Under the pieces are notes generated by a model. That model was not told the origin of the DNA, did no database searches, and worked only from the letters and a program-made list of their open reading frames with translations. Source: Pyrocephalus nanus (taxonomy: Eukaryota; Chordata; Aves; Passeriformes; Tyrannidae). From it: a DNA stretch of 64,000 nucleotides. Made by a program: the position numbers and the translations under genes. Location of the stretch: positions 36,655,425 to 36,719,424 of the forward strand of contig CM076266.1 in NCBI GenBank assembly GCA_038380795.1. The letters are read 5' to 3'. Positions 38,001-50,000 of this stretch are shown here, piece after piece. The stretch's first letter is position 1; the number at the start of each line of letters is the position of its first letter.

Positions 38001-41000
38001 GCATCCTTGTTTCTGAAAGTATTTTGAATACTGTCAGCTCCATTTCCATGTCAGCTCCAAAGAGTGAATCTGCTGCTGCTGAAGCATCATTTTTGGAGAA
38101 AATGTTTCAGAGATATTACAACATGCTTAAGCATGTGGCTGTGGTTCCATGTGACAGCAAAGGCCTCCAGGTCTCTCTTCAGGGTAACCTGTTGTATTCC
38201 ACCCTTAAACTATTGTGTTTGTGTTGTCATTTACAACTTTTTTCATAGCTCTGCCCTACTGAGGTTCCTGCACTGTTGCACTCACGTGATGAAATCTAGG
38301 CATGGTTTCTCTTGTCATTTTTAGTGGTGCTACATGAACCAGTCTGCACCTTGTAAGAACTAGCCTGAAGGAATCCACCTTTCAAATTCAGGTAGTAGAA
38401 AGACTCTCTGACTCATTCCTGCTCTGCTGTTCTGCTCATCCAGGCCCAAGGGTTTCTGAGGTTTTGCAGAGAGATGGGACAGTATTTAAACTACCAGCAG
38501 CAGCCAAAGTAAAAAAACACAATTAAGTGCTGCTTCTGACCCAAACTCCCTTTTATGCATGCCAAAAATGCATCCCTTGATTCAATTTTCTCCCACAATC
38601 AATTCTGATACATAGTCCCATGGACAGAATACAGTTGATCAGTTTAAAAGAACTCAGTGGGATGGTAATATCAGAGCAGTATTGGCAGTATTCATCACAC
38701 TTTCTTTGCCTTTTTTCCTATTATTTTCCTGAAGAAAAGGAACATCATAGGCATGAGGGTTAGCTTCTTTGTGTCAGGAAGGTGTCATATTTGTAACCAG
38801 ACCTCGTTTGGCAGAGCTGCAGAAAACAGCTCAGTTTTCTTGTGGACCAACACTGTTGGAGCCGTGGTGAAGGGCAAGGTGGCCTGGGAAGAGAAGCTGT
38901 GAGGGATGACAGCGTTGGCTGGGCCGTGCAGGGAAGGGACGCCAGTAGCCACTGTGGTGCTATGGTGTGGAGAGAGGGTATTGTACATTTGTGAGAGAGA
39001 GAACACAAAAACAAGTGTTCCTGACATGGAGGGAGTTGGGATCCCAGCTGTCATTCTCTTAAAGGAATACCTGACCCCATCATCAGGGTCTGGGGTTTTT
39101 TTTCCTCTAACCGAACAACCTGCAGAAAGCCTAAATAATGTCAAAATGGACAGTAGAGATGTCAGGTGGTTGGGGTTTTTTTGTTTCTAAGGAGAGTAAT
39201 TGTAAATATTTATTTATGCAAAATTACAACATTAAAAAATATCAAAGTGTTTTCTGGAGAAAGAAAGATGCAGAAGGAATTTAAAATAAGACCAAAAGTA
39301 AATGCTAGAAGACTTTCAAAAGGCAGCAGCCAGAGTCTACAGGAAAAGCAGCCCAAAGGGTGACTAGCAATCAGAAGTGAATATTTTAGGGGAAAAAATA
39401 TTATCCTTGAGAAGGAAGAAGGATGAAGGAAGCCTGGCTCTGCTCTGAAAGTCATCATGGTCCCAGGAGGTGCCCAGCATTCTGATACCATTGGTCAGTG
39501 GGTTTCTCATCTAACATAAGAAAGCAGGAAAACTGTGGTTAGATTAAAATTCCTGATGGAAACCAGCCACAGGCAAAGGCTACAACTTCACTGGGAGAAG
39601 GAATGCAAAGTGTCGTTGGCCATAAGAGAGGGTAGTCACCAGACTGTGGATCTGGCTGGCCAAAGGTCTTGGAGCAGGGCATTTAACATCTTTCTAGCCC
39701 ATTTGTGACTCACAGAAACCTGAAAGGGAGGCAAAAGATTCTTTCAGTAGAATCTCTGTTCAGCTTGAGAGAAAAAAATTACCTTGGGACTGGCCACTTA
39801 AGCTTGATAGTCCAAATGGGTGGCTGGAAAGATAAGCCGTAAGAAGGGTTTTTTGATGGGTACCCATTTAAGCTGATAAAGAAGGCAGTTGCTGAGCAGC
39901 CTCTGCGGGAAGGGCTTGGACTGGTAGCAAAATAACAGTCTAGTGTGGTTTAAGTAAATGGGTCTTTAAAATAAACACAATTAAAAGAAACACTGATTTG
40001 ACTTTGTATATTCTCCCCTGGTAGATATGACCTGTGAAAATCCCAAATTGAGTTTCCTGCTCAGATCAATTCATATGATACTCAGGGAAAAAATTACCTT
40101 AAGCTGCATAGACCCTTCTCTGCTGACATGTGCTGCAATGCCTGTGCTGAGCAAGGTGAGAGTAGAGCAGCTACACTGGTGCACAGCCTGTCTGTGACTT
40201 CATGCCTACATCCACCTTCATATCAGGACGGGCAAAGGGAAGACCAATGTAATCCACAGTAGCAAGGGACTCCCGGAAGATCCTGTGAAATTAGCAGTAG
40301 ACCAATGAGTGGAAGCCTATTTGGTCCTCTGGGTGAGGGACAAGGAAAGGACATCAGAGGCAGCTCAGGAGGTTGTGGCATTTGTCTTGCAGCAGTAAAT
40401 AAAAATCAGAAGAGGAGACAGCCACTACTAAGGAAGCTGAAAGCTGGCTGGGACAAGGCTCCTTAAGTACAGCTCTGGTCTTGTATGCAGGAGGCGAAAG
40501 GGGCTTCTGACCTGCTAGTGGCATTACTGGATGACAGGGTGCTCGGCTTGTCAAAAATGGCTCAGTGATAATGCATATGAAGGGAAAGGGTTCAGTGAAA
40601 CACTGCTTAAGGTGAGTGTCATGAACATTCACTTGTTCAAGAAAATGCATGGAAAAGAACCACGCAGTCCCCTCTGTTCCACTGTTATTCCTGGTTTCAT
40701 AATAAAGGTTGACTTGGTGGGCTTAATGTGGTGAGCTGGTGAGGACAGAGGCATCCAGAAATAGAGAAGCCAAGGTTATCATGTGGACACCTGAAGGACT
40801 GGAAGCTGAGATTACACCAGTGGCTAATTAATTTTTTTTTTTTTCTGGGGCAACATTTGTGTTACAAGTAAGGCAGCTGCCCAGTGTGGGACTGTCTCCT
40901 CTAGAGACACAGTCAAGTAAAGTCAGTATTTTTCGTGTGGTGGCTTGTGGTGAAGAGGTCCAGCTGCCAGGGACACAGGTCAGCACAGGAGCTGAGGCAG

Positions 41001-44000
41001 TGCTTGCTTGGCTTTACAGCAAAGGAAGCAGTAACTGATCTGAAGGTTTTCTGTAACCTATGAATGTTTTTGACACGCAGCAACCAGTCCAAAAGGGAAT
41101 CTCAGCTGAAAGCACTGCTGCAGCTGGCATGGAGATCCCTGCTGGCCCGACCAAGCTTGCCCATTCAGTGTCATTGCCATGAATGAACACAGCACTATTT
41201 GAAGTCCATAAATATTGGACATCCTGGTGAACATCAGATTTTTGTTGTGACCAAACAGGAAGGTGGGGGCTTAAATCCAAGGACAGCAAAGTAAAGTATT
41301 TCAAAATCAGGCGTTTTCAGTGAAAGAGTGGAAGCTCCACTGAGAAGCAATTCAAAGTGCTGTAAAATCAGCTTAGTCCCTATGTACTTGTAGTCAGTCA
41401 GTGCTTGTAGACCTCTAGTATAAACAGTTCATTTTTCACTTTGTCAATACTACTAAACCCCTGCACAGGAAGAGAACATTCTTTGGATTCACATTTTAGC
41501 ATCCTTGTTTTTCACAATCTATTTCCTATCAGACACTGGTAGGAACTATGGGCTGCACTGGCAAGGGAGCAACAGGAGCATGCTTGCAGCAAAAGAAACT
41601 GCTAATCTTAGAACTATAGAAAATATCATTTGTGTTTAGATAGGAGGAAGTTTGTTGTCATGATAGACCCTTTATCCCTGCACTCTTTAACTCTTGATGC
41701 TAGGATGGTGTGTGACTGCAGAATCAGGGAGCACATTCGGCTGTAATGCGGCACAGGACTCAGCCAGAACACAGACAGGAGATATGTCATCTCATGCTGC
41801 GGATTAGTAGGTAGGAGAGAACAGGGGAAGCCCTTTAAATCTAGGGGGAATTGTTTGAGGAAGTTCAGATATAAATGAGACAGAAAAAATTCACAGGAAT
41901 TAACAGAATCCAGCCTAGATGTTCTATTTCTTCCCTTCTCAGCCTTTTAATGGAAAGGAAATTGGGGACATGCTTTCTGTAGTCACACTGCTGTAAGGGT
42001 GAAAGGACACTTGGGAAGAGAAGGTGGAAGAGGAGCACTGAATGTTGAGGAGCACTGAAACATTGAGGGAAAAAGAGGCTGTTAACCATTTCTCTCGGAA
42101 ACCAGCAAGTGCGTATGGATAAATGCAGGCACCTGGGGAATGCACACAAGTCAAGGGAGATGTTTCATCTAAAGCATGCAGTGCTAAAATTTCAGATTTC
42201 TTCTACCTAGGGAAGTGTCAATTTATTTTTTTTTAGCTTCTTGAAACTACAAAGTTAATGATTTTTTACAATACGAAGTCAATAAAGAGCTGTTTTTTTT
42301 CCTGAAGGGCAAAAGATTAAAGTCAGCTGGGCAGGGAATCTGTTGCAGTGAGGGAGTCATGATTCAGAGGAATTAATCTAGACCATGGCAACAAACTTTC
42401 AAAGGGGAATTTGGAGGCTTTTCTCTGAAGTCTTACTGAGCACACAACAACACCCACAGTCTCATAGGGATTGTCTGGGACTGCCTGAGCATATGGTGGA
42501 ACAACATCAAAGTCAAGTACATGTTTGATCTATGTCAGCACTAACAGATTATGATCTCTCAGTTGCAGAAGAGTAGCACTGGTGTCTCTCAGCTTTGTTG
42601 CTACTGATCTCACAAAAAAAATGGGAGAGGACTGTGTGGTAGTGAGTGACACGTAGAAGTCTTTTGGGGCTGATGCAGCAACCATCTTGCATTAATCTTT
42701 AGGGTTTCAGGCTCTTCTACAGATTATAGTAGGTTCTTAGGTTTTAATACTCACAGTATTTTTAATATTGCTGGTGTGACAAGCAGTTGAGTTTTATGAT
42801 CTGGTTCATAAAATGATTGAGATGAGATATTGTTGTTCACCATATTGGAATTTTGTTTCTGGTATTGTAATTGAGTTATCCAAGGATTTGGGGGACTTGC
42901 TTAATTTCTCTGTGCCTCAGTTTCTCATCCACTGAAGGGAGTTGCACTGAACATAGAGTTGTCAATATTGTTTAACAGTGTTTAGTGCTCTGGACCTCTG
43001 CAAATGGAAGGCAATAGAAAGCAAATTGCACAGAATAGCCCTGTTGTGGTTATCAGGATTTATATAAGACATGGGTTTATTTTATAAACTTGTATTATAA
43101 CCCACTGAAGTGTTTGCCCATCAGATTTTACTGGGATTTTTCACTGTTCTGTGAAACTGGAATGCAGAGCCAACACAAGCAAATCTTTCTCTCTCTCTCT
43201 CAGAATTTTCCTTCTGCAATTAGTTTGAGAGAACAGTATATAATCTGGCACAAACATTGTCCTTATATATACACATACTCGTCTGAAATGTCTGCATACA
43301 GGGAGTAAAAGGCCTTTCCTTTGCTTAGAAAACTCAGACTCCTTTGTTTTCCTGTCTTGCTGTGTCTGCAGTGTTTTCTAAGGCTGACCTGCAAAGATGC
43401 AGCCGCCTGTCACTCACTAGCCAGGCTGCTCAGAGACGCTGAGGGATGTGGGTTAAATATTAGGTAGGGATGGAGGACAGAGTGTCCTTGCTCCTCTGGC
43501 CAGGTTAATATCCAGATCCACTATCCAGGCTGTGTGCCAGGGTTTGTGCTGTTGTTCAGCTTTTTGAACGTCGACCGATTTTTAAATACTTTATTTATTT
43601 ATTTATTATTACAGTTTCTGAGTCTGCACCAGCTGGTAAAATACACATTACTGCTGTCACAGCCTGCAGTTACTGTGGGGATTAAAAGTAGAGCATTTTC
43701 AAATTTTTATGAGATTTTCTTGACTGTGGTATGTTAGCAGTTGAACTTGATGACCGTAGAGGTTTTTTTTCAATCTAAAGAATTCTATGATTCTATGAAA
43801 AGAAACTTGCAAGGTTTTGTCTGGATTTCTTAATTTTCTGAAGTTAATTGAATTAATTTCAGATCCATTTTACTCTGTTCCTTAAAACCACAAGCTGCAT
43901 TTTAAGCAAGATGAAACTAAAAGCAGAGGTGAGCTGCAGCTCCATGTCTCATCCTGTAACTCCCATAGGAACTTCATGGGTTACCACCTCCTCCAAGCAA

Positions 44001-47000
44001 ACATCATTACCTAACGTGATATATTTCTCTGGGATATTTAACCTGGTTTATAGGGAAAGATATATTTAGACCATCAACTATGAGGTACTGAGACTTGCAG
44101 ACTATTCTCTAACCTGACTGTTCAACCCAGATCCCGACACAAGCTGTATTGCCATCTCTACTTATATGTCTTTAAGAAACTCTTTGTGTCATAAAGCTTC
44201 ATAAAACACACTTTTAAGAAGCATATATTGTTAATGCTGACACATATCTTTAGGGTTTTGAAAGAGAGCTAAATACCTGCATCTGCTCTATAAATAAAGG
44301 ATTTTGACCTTTATGGCTTTCAAAGGCACTTTTAACAAGCTCTTAAATATTTCTAACTTAAAAGAAAAGTGCCTTAGTCACCTCTCAGTAGATGTACAGA
44401 ATGGTACTGAGTGGCTGCAGCCCATGGCACACTGCTGTCCTTTCAAGGAGATTAAGAGGAGCCTGAATGAATAACAACAAAGCAGATGAAAGTCTCTATT
44501 TAAGCTGGACAAGCCTACATTCATTAATTGACTAGTTTGCCCAGCTTGTTTATTATTAATTCTAAGAGCCATCCAAGTGGCAGAAGCACCTGTGATGGGG
44601 TGTCATCTATCAGAGGGCTCCATCTAGCAGAGTCTTGCCTGTCACAAGCTGGGCAAACCACCAGCACTGCTGTGAGAGTGAGAAGCCTTTGGATGACAGC
44701 TAAGCTTCCCGTCAGGGCTTGCTGGATCAGTGTGGTCATAAATAGTAAGGGAAACACATATTAAGTATCCTCTTCCTTTCTTATCCTTTCCTCCTGGCAT
44801 TTGGCCTACACTTTTGTGATTTTAGGATAAAAGTAATTTTTGTGGTTTATTGATGATTGTTTTCAATGAAATACTGTAAATCTGACTTGAACCCAGGGCA
44901 GGACTTCTCTGGTACATGCACTACAGCTGTGGGGGTTCATAGGGTCAAATGTCAGCTCCAGAATCAGCTCTGGGAGGCCTGAGAGACCTCATTTGAGCAC
45001 AATTCAAGGGGACTCCGATTGGGAGAAGGCTTGTCCCAGGCTCTGCTTTGGACCATCTGGAGTAAGAGTTGTTCCAGCTATGGTCACAAGCAGTCTACAG
45101 GAAAAAAATGAAACATTGCAAAAGCTTATCTAAAATATGTTGTTCTCTGAAGCAACCACTGGCAGTATACCATAGATGTATATAGTCAATTTCTTGAATT
45201 GGACTAATTTATAGTCTAGACCATAAAAATAATTTTTAAATGGTCAATACTTTCTATTTTAAAGCTATTACAATTTTTATGTTCTCTGAAAACAACTGCC
45301 TCTTAGTCATGTCCTAGAAGTTTTTCATTTGGTCTTGCTTCTCTTATTGAATATGTTGACATATTCTTGACATTGAAGTTGCTGAAAGAGCAGTTTCCAT
45401 ATGAGATATGTAAACACATGCTCTGTGTAGGCAGGGTCTTCATATTTCACAGAAAACTATGACAGTCCTATTCTTGGTCTGAGATTTTTTCCACTGGTGG
45501 GGACTGGAGTATTCTGAAGCTGTTGTTTAGCAAACAAAGCTAACCTGGAGCCTAAAAATATGCATTTCACTTGCAGAGAGTCTGTAAGCCTGCCAAGGTA
45601 ACCCTTTTGTGATATAAATTAAGGCAATACTGTAATGGTTGTACATCCTCAGGCTATTGCAGTTACTTCCAAAATCCACGCCAATGAAATGTCGTCCTTA
45701 TTGGAAAATCATATTATAATACCTGTAGTCACTTTGTGAATCACTCATTTTTTTTCTCTCCTTGCTGCCATATCACCTGTAATACATGAGCATGGGAGGT
45801 CCTTGGATCCAGGACCACCCTTTTCTTAAATACTTGGCTTGACAAATACACCTTCCAGGATGTAGCCATGGTTACTGATGGAACCCCTGAAATATCAATC
45901 ACCCACATCATTATATAGATTATATCTGTCCCAGATAGTAGGATCTACACTGTTAATGGTATCTAACTACTTAGTATATAATAATAACATCTATTAGAAT
46001 CATAGAATCATGGAATCAGCTGGGTTGGAAAAGACCTCTGAGATCATCAAGTCCAACCCTTGATCCAACAGTGCTGTGGTTATTAGACCATGGCACTAAG
46101 TGCCACATCCAGTCTCATCTTAAAAACCTCCAGGGACAGTGAATCCACCACCTTCCTGGGCAGGCTATTCCAATGTCTGATCACTTTCTCTGTAAACGTT
46201 TTTTCCTAATATCCAACCTAAACCTCCCATGACAGAGCTTAAGCCCCTGCCCTCTTGTCCTGCTGCTGATTGCCTGGGAGAAGAGATCGACCCCCACCTG
46301 GCTGCAATCTCCTTTCAGGGAGTTGTAGAGTAGTATACAACAATAGTATCTATTAATATTTAGCATCTATCTAGTATCTATTACTATTACTAGTAGCTAG
46401 ATTTTGCTTGCTTGCACACTGAGATCAGTACTTGCTATCATTTTTTATACCTGCAAACCTAAGCTGGGTTTCAACCTAACTTGTGTTACAGTAGTATTGG
46501 TATAAGACTATAAAGACTGAAATCAGTGGCTGATTTTTTTACCAACTTGGTTAGCTATAGCATTTTTCTCAATAAAGCCTATTCCACTGATTTGCAGACT
46601 TCTCTGCTAGAAAGGTAAATCCAAATATTTTATAATCCAGGCCTAGGTTTCACTAATGAAGACATGAGAAGTATCATATGAGAACTATAGATAAACATCT
46701 CTATTTAATCTTATCTTCAAAAAGTATTTAAAAAGCTTATTTTTTTTTAATTATTATTTTTCCCTAAAGTAGCAGTACAACTGCAGTAATGCAACCCTTT
46801 TGTTACAGTGCCTGGTAGTGATCTCTTAGCAACTAAGCCACATCAGGCTAGTTTTGATAATCTTATTCTTGATTTTTGATAATCTTATTCTTGTTGAATG
46901 ATACTAATCCTATTGAAAATTAGCTAGATCATACAATAAGAAAGATTATATTAGAATGTGGCCTAAAATATAATAATAATCATCACACTTTATACCCTGT

Positions 47001-50000
47001 TAAATTACAAGCTGTCCATTGCTTTAATAAGATGCTATTTAGTCCCAATACAATATATGTTCAAATACAATCCTGAAATTCAGACAACCACAGAAGTATG
47101 TGTGTCAAAAATTGAAGAACTTGGTTATGGCTGCATAAGAGTGACTGAATTCTTTTAAGCCAGTATAAAATCTAACTCTTCATATCTTTGTATGTTATTC
47201 CTTGTGAGAGCTGGAGAAGGGCAACTCAAGCTTTTGCTACTTTTTAAAGTTAATTGGCATTTTCAGTGTGTATTTAAAGCTTTTAATGAAACAATATATA
47301 TGATTTTTTTTTTTTTTTCAAATCTTCTGCCTTTCTCTTAAATTGAAGTTTTTGGCTGAATTTCAAACTTGTGAGGAAAAGCTGAGAAAGAGTCTTTCCA
47401 TTATGGTGGTCTTCCCGTAATGAACTCCTTCAGATTTTAATTGACTCATTCTCAAAGACATCATCACAGATAGAGAAAAAAATCTGGATGACATGAACTA
47501 CCCCTGAATGCTGCTCAATCACACTCATTGGGACAATGTTTTTCTGTGCATCAGGACTGAGAAAATGCCATCCCCATTAATGTGGGGTGGTGAAACTGAT
47601 ATAATACATTTCCTGAGACACTGGAAAAACTAGAAGTATCTCTGTCCTTTGGAAAATTTCCCTTGCCTTGAGATGTGACTAATATCCAGCCTACAATTGA
47701 ATTGCACACAAATCTAGCAATTTCGTCAGGTTTGTCTTCCCAGAAACTTAATTTAGATATTTTCTATTAATACCAGATACTTCACCCTAGGCTTTTCTTC
47801 CTACTGTATTTGGCTTCCTGCCACCCTTCAGCTCACAGACACCCATTACAGCTTCCACTATCCAGAGGAAGAAGCCAACAGGCATAAATAAATATTTGCT
47901 ATCCTTAACAAAACCTTTGGAGAAGGCCCCCACTCTGATTAGAAATGTATTTCCCTAAGAGTAAATAGATAAAGGAATAAACCTACACTGTATAAATGCA
48001 CCATCTTAATACTCTTCCTCTGTGAATCTTTGGTCACAGCTTCTTACACTGTTGATGGAAGTTTAACTCTTAGAAAAAGTTAAATACATTGTCAAACAGA
48101 ACTGAGATCCTGTCTTACCAATCATCAGTGACAAAACTATCAGCTAAGTCTGGCTTTCAGGGTATTTATTCTTAGGGATGATGCACAAATCAGAAATAAA
48201 GCAACCGGGTTGCAGTTCCAGAGGAAATACAAGCAAATGTGCTGTGAAACAGTTTCCCACTTCCCACTTACCACAGCAGTGCTGAAAGTGATTTAGTTCA
48301 AGGGGAAGGTTGTGGGCAACAGCACAAGTGCTTCTCTGTTACAGCACACAGGCTATAGCAGGGACCAGAAGAAATAGTTTGCAAACACTTTTGGAACAGA
48401 GAGGGGAGAAAAACATAAATATTTGATTTTTGTTCTAATATCTGAATTTTTCTGGAATCAGCCTGTGTCAGAGCCACATTGAGAGCTTAAAATTCTGCAT
48501 AGCCTTCAGCACAAGAAGGAACTAAAAGCCTTAAGGGTCCACCCAAGTTTCTTAAATTCCAGCTTGGATTATGGTGTTGCAATCAGTTCATATAGGATGG
48601 AGGAAAATCCTGAGGAATGGAAACTTCTCTTATTCTGTGAGAAATGTTTGTGCTGTTCAAGACGACAGATGAGTGTTTGTATTGAACAGATCTCCCTTGT
48701 TTGGAACAGAAGAAACAGCTCAGCTGCAGAGAGTGCTGCCTTCTTGGCCCTCCTCCACCACCCCTGTTCCCACCACCGTTCTTCAGACACAGCTGGAGCA
48801 CTGTAAGTCTGGCCTGAAAGCCTCTCTCTGCTTTTACATGACTTTTAATGTATGACAAAGATGAAGCACTGCCTTGTGGTGTCACTCAGCAAACCCTCCT
48901 GGCTGTGATAGGCTCTGTTAGGACAATCACTCAACATCCCAGACTGGGGCTTGAAGTATATCCCAAAATAGATCAAGGAATGAAATAAGGCTGGGTTTGT
49001 TCAGGCAGTTAATTCAATTAACTTAATATATTCTCCTTACTCCATTTTGGGACTTTCAGAGTGAGGCAATCCTGAATTAAAGGAAATGGCAAGGCAATAA
49101 ATCAAGTAAGGACATAAAGGCACTGCTCCATTCTGCCCAATGATTTCAGGGCGTAGATTATGTGTATTTCCTGTTTTACATCACATTGGCCTTATCCAGT
49201 AGGTGAAATGAAGGTCCTAAAATCCTCCTATGGAATCTATTCCTAGCATTTTGTTTTACAGGAGGACAGACAAGTTTGAGTTGCTGGTATGCAGTTTTCA
49301 CTCACCCACCTACACACAAACCTGCACTATGTGACACGTATCCATACACATCCATTAACAAATGCAACATACAGAACACGATGGGTGTAGGATATAGCAG
49401 TTTGCCTAATTACTCCTACTGACAGGGTCTGTTAACTCTAGTATATCTTCCATCCCAATTTTTAAGAATTTTTTATACCCACTCAGTAATTCCTGTTCTT
49501 AATTCTATAATCCATTTGCCATATACAAATACTGCAATTATTGCTAGTGTTATGTAAATAATGATTAGTAAGATGTCAGACAAAGACTAACCCAAGAAAA
49601 AGTATGGGTAAAATCCTCCATTGCCTCGAGAGAGTTCAAGACTGAACTCAGGGTGCTATTCTCTCCAGATCAAAAATTTAGTTGCCTCTGCTTTCCTCAT
49701 CACCTCCGCTGTCTGTGCTTTGATTTCCACAGAAAGCACACTCAGAGACAAAAACCTCTCAAGGAATGTGGTGTACTTCTTCAGTGAGGATGAAGTTGGA
49801 ACTATTGTTCCTGAGATTCGTGCAAGCAGCCCAGAGAGTAACCTGAGCATAAAATCACACTTCACACCACCTCCCCCATAAAAAGATGAAATAAAATAAG
49901 TAGTTGTGAGCAGGGTGTAAGCCATGTGAATTCACTCCGAGCAGTTTGTGCTTTGGAGTCTGTAGTCAGAGCCTTTCTGGAAAGCGACCTTTCATGTGGG

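Larger units (their letters stand above)
35096..48689. other. COLQ: COLQ intron 1
   Basis: A 13.6-kb first intron with two CR1 fragments (43738-43798 and 45997-46330), a CT run near 43188, a TTTA run near 43590, and a MEF2/E-box cluster (44280-44592). Mammalian COLQ has a second promoter with its own first exon; I looked for a signal-peptide exon with a phase-1 donor here and could not identify one. Confidence 0.75.

Noticed and set aside
38785..39144. 119-codon minus-strand frame in COLQ intron 1
   Set aside because: No family similarity, no splice context and unremarkable composition; treated as chance.
43534..43737. Hydrophobic 67-codon frame as an alternative COLQ first exon
   Set aside because: Leader-like hydrophobicity, but no phase-1 donor that would join PRAD exon 2 was evident and there is no similarity to a known ColQ leader.
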